A stretch of DNA of 64,000 nucleotides, taken from contig JAJHZJ010000756.1 of NCBI GenBank assembly GCA_023548195.1, positions 992,001-1,056,000 of the forward strand. Direction: 5' to 3'. The notes beneath the pieces are model-generated. The model had not been told where the DNA came from. It did no database searches and saw only the letters and a program-made list of their open reading frames with translations. This DNA comes from Bettongia penicillata ogilbyi (Eukaryota; Chordata; Mammalia; Diprotodontia; Potoroidae). Below, piece after piece: positions 61,879-64,000 of this stretch (the first letter of the stretch is position 1; every line of letters starts with the position of its first letter). Position numbers and translations under genes: made by a program.

Positions 61879-61900
61879 AAAAAAAAAAAAAAAAGAAAAA

Positions 61901-61915
61901 AAGAAAAGACATGAT
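61901..61915 (+). repeat. HAL1 copy 3 target-site duplication, right
   Basis: Second copy of 'aagaaaagacatgat', following the poly(A) tract. Sequence then resumes collinearly with 3036 onward. Confidence 0.92.
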
Positions 61916-64000
61916 CCACGTCAACAGGACCCTGGTCAGCATCCATAAGATGATGTGTTATAGCACTCAAAGGAATAAACTTGTTATGAAATGTGACCCA
62001 GGAGATCGGAGAAAAGACTGTTGTCACAGAACCATAAAGGCTCCCAGAACCACAGAGATTTCAGGTTGGATAGAACTCAGCAATCATCTAATCCAGCCTA
62101 TACCCCCAGGGAAACTTCCACTGCATCCTCTCTGACAAGTGATTACTGACATTGGTCCTCTTTATATATGTTCCTCCTAGATCCATCTCCTGAAATCAAA
62201 CAGAAAAAAATAAAACTCATTTTCCACACAAGTGCCCTTTAGATAGGTGAAAATCTCTATCACACCTGTCCCCTCCACTTAGCCTTTTTTCTGTGTTGAA
62301 CAGTTCAACAGATTCTTACTTGAGTGAACTTAAGGCCATTTGCCATCCTTTGTACACTTTCCAGCTTGTCCATGTCCTTCCTAAAGCATAGCCCCCATAA
62401 CTGAACATACTTTCATTGTAAATGTAGTCTGACCAGAGCAGGACATGGACGTGTGGACCATCTTGTCCTTCATTTCTGGAAGCATGTGTGGTGCTCTTAA
62501 TATGGCCTAAGACTGACTAAGATTTGTTTTTCCTTGTTTCTTTGTTTGCTGATTATATGACATTCCTACGTCATTTTAAGGCTTACTAAATCTTCCAGAA
62601 CTTTTTCAGCTAAACTGCTGTCTTATGGTTCTTTCCAAACTTCTTATTGTGAATTCAAAAGGAGAGGCCCTCTCAGTGGTATATTATAATCTTATTGGCT
62701 TTCTAAGACCATGTCGTTATAAAATTATTACCTCATCGGGATGGAGGCAATGGGTGAAAAGAGAAGAATAAGGATCCTTTATCCTTGGGACTTACATAGC
62801 AAGGTTCACTAAAAAGCAAAAGAGGAAGACAGGTGACAGAAAAGTCCAGGAAGGAAGATTCAGAAGAGTTCAAACCAGGTCAGTCAGAAGACAAAGCAGC
62901 CTATACACAAAAGCAGGCCAAGAAAGGAAATCCCAAGCAAGGAAATTGCTGAGCACATTCAGGAATATCCTGAATGTCAAAGGTCTTAGGAGGAGTTCAA
63001 ACAACAGCCTGGGGGGCATTGCTTTCAGTGATAATTAAGAAGGAACCAGGATGACCTGTGCTTTGGTGTGTCTCCAGGAATGGACTTAGCATAGTAGCAT
63101 GGGTACTCAGAGTGTAAGTTAGATTTCATCTGTTTGCCCAGCAAAAATAATCTTTATAGGGGTTAGCTGGAGTTAGGCAGTTTCCTTGAAGTTATTTGGT
63201 GAAACCCATGTGTCTTCTAAGTTACTCTTATCTGGGGAGGCCACAGCTGAGAGAGGGTGGGTTAACAATATAGTGTAGTGGAAAAAAAATGGAGGTCTTT
63301 AGAAGACCAGGATTTGAGCATGCTAGGAGCTCCCACTACAAATTTATGCTGTCCAACGCTCCCTGGGATGTTACTACCACCCAGCAAACTTTATACTCTT
63401 TCTTCATATACTCTCACTCTCCAAAGTGGCTGTTTTCAAAACTCTACTCAGGCCACCAATATCAACTCATTCTCCTTCCTTCTCAACAGAGACTCTTTCC
63501 TTATACTTCACTGCAAAAAATGAGTTCATTTCTCACATGCTTCCTCTCTTCACTAATCCCCCATTTCTAATCACCTCAACATCATCCCTTTTCTCTTTTC
63601 CTTTGTTCTAGTTTGGGAGGATGAGGTAGCACTTTTATCTGATATCATTCTCTCGACCTGTGCCCTTCATCCTACCCCTCTCATTTCCTCATCTCGTGTG
63701 CTGTTCCAGGTGGTACATGGGAGATTCCCCTTTGATCATTCCTTCTGCCTATTTTTCAACCTTTCCTTATCCACTGGCTTTTTCCTTGCCATTGACATTC
63801 TCAAATCCACCCCACTTCCCCCCAGCTGAGAACATTTTCATTTGGTCTTACCATCCCTTCAGGCTAACATCCCATATCTCTTTCCCTTTCCACAATTACC
63901 TCCTAGAAAAAGCAATATTCCCTAGGCTTCCCTGCTTCTCACTCACTTCTCAATACCTTGCAGTCTGACTTCTATTCACACCACTTAAGGGAAACTTTCC

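Larger units (their letters stand above)
58508..61900 (+). mobile_element. HAL1 retrotransposon, copy 3, with 3' transduction
   Basis: Starts precisely at the target-site duplication with 'ggggcggagccaagatggcg'. The HAL1 body (GC-rich 5' UTR, ORF1, 3' UTR, no ORF2) runs to about 61488, where its own A-rich AAATAAATAA tail occurs. About 390 further bases follow before a second poly(A) tract (61879-61900) and the right target-site duplication. Head and tail lie within one pair of identical 15-bp repeats, so the whole 3.39 kb moved as one transcript. Confidence 0.9.
55558..64000 (+). repeat. Segmental duplication, right copy
   Basis: Collinear direct copy of 1-5139, interrupted by HAL1 copy 3 with its transduced tail and duplicated target (58508-61915). 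It reaches the right window edge still aligned, so it continues outside. Offsets of 55557 at its start and 58861 at its end differ by about 3.3 kb, accounted for by the insertion minus small deletions. If the duplication continues, further chitinase exons would be expected to the right. Confidence 0.93.

Noticed and set aside
1..64000. CRISPR arrays, bacterial operons, rRNA genes
   Set aside because: No spaced short repeats or prokaryotic gene organisation; all repeats are eukaryotic interspersed or simple repeats.

Overview
The window is nuclear DNA from a mammal, very probably a marsupial. It has no prokaryotic gene layout. It contains split exons with GT-AG introns, abundant SINE/LINE sequence, and three full-length copies of an ORF1-only 'half-L1' (HAL1) element, a type known to have stayed active in opossum-like genomes. 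The species is inferred from repeat content and could not be tested. I see no intact protein-coding gene.

Host genes: the only host genes are broken members of the GH18 chitinase (CHIA) family, all on the plus strand. (i) 7463-7537: a TATA box and an orphan or alternative signal-peptide exon. (ii) 10348-26500: a second TATA box, exons 1-3 (exon 3 carries one TAA) and a terminal exon that looks like the last exon of a chitinase-like protein without a chitin-binding domain. Exons 4-9 are missing and two HAL1 copies lie in their place. (iii) 32740-46190: a CHIA-like pseudogene in which all eleven exons can be placed. It keeps the DGLDIDWE catalytic motif but has a splice-created stop, three further in-frame stops, and a frameshift just before the C-terminal chitin-binding domain. 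A 5'-truncated L1 sits in its intron 4.

Mobile DNA: 12012-16230 holds a minus-strand gammaretrovirus-like endogenous retrovirus. It has a 558-bp LTR, a tRNA-Gln primer site, a broken gag, a protease fragment and the start of pol. It ends in an inverted 54-bp piece of its own LTR. HAL1 copies lie at 20312-23288, 23358-26213 and 58508-61900. RTE-type LINE pieces and many tRNA-headed and MIR-like SINEs fill the rest.

Large-scale structure: the first ~5.1 kb (1-5139) is repeated in direct orientation at 55558-64000, about 55.56 kb away, so the window covers roughly one unit of a tandem segmental duplication. The third HAL1 inserted into the right-hand copy after the duplication. The left copy keeps the empty target site, and the insertion carries ~390 bp of 3'-transduced flanking DNA. 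This combination (duplicated locus, datable HAL1 insertion, 3' transduction, decaying chitinase array) is the most informative part of the window.
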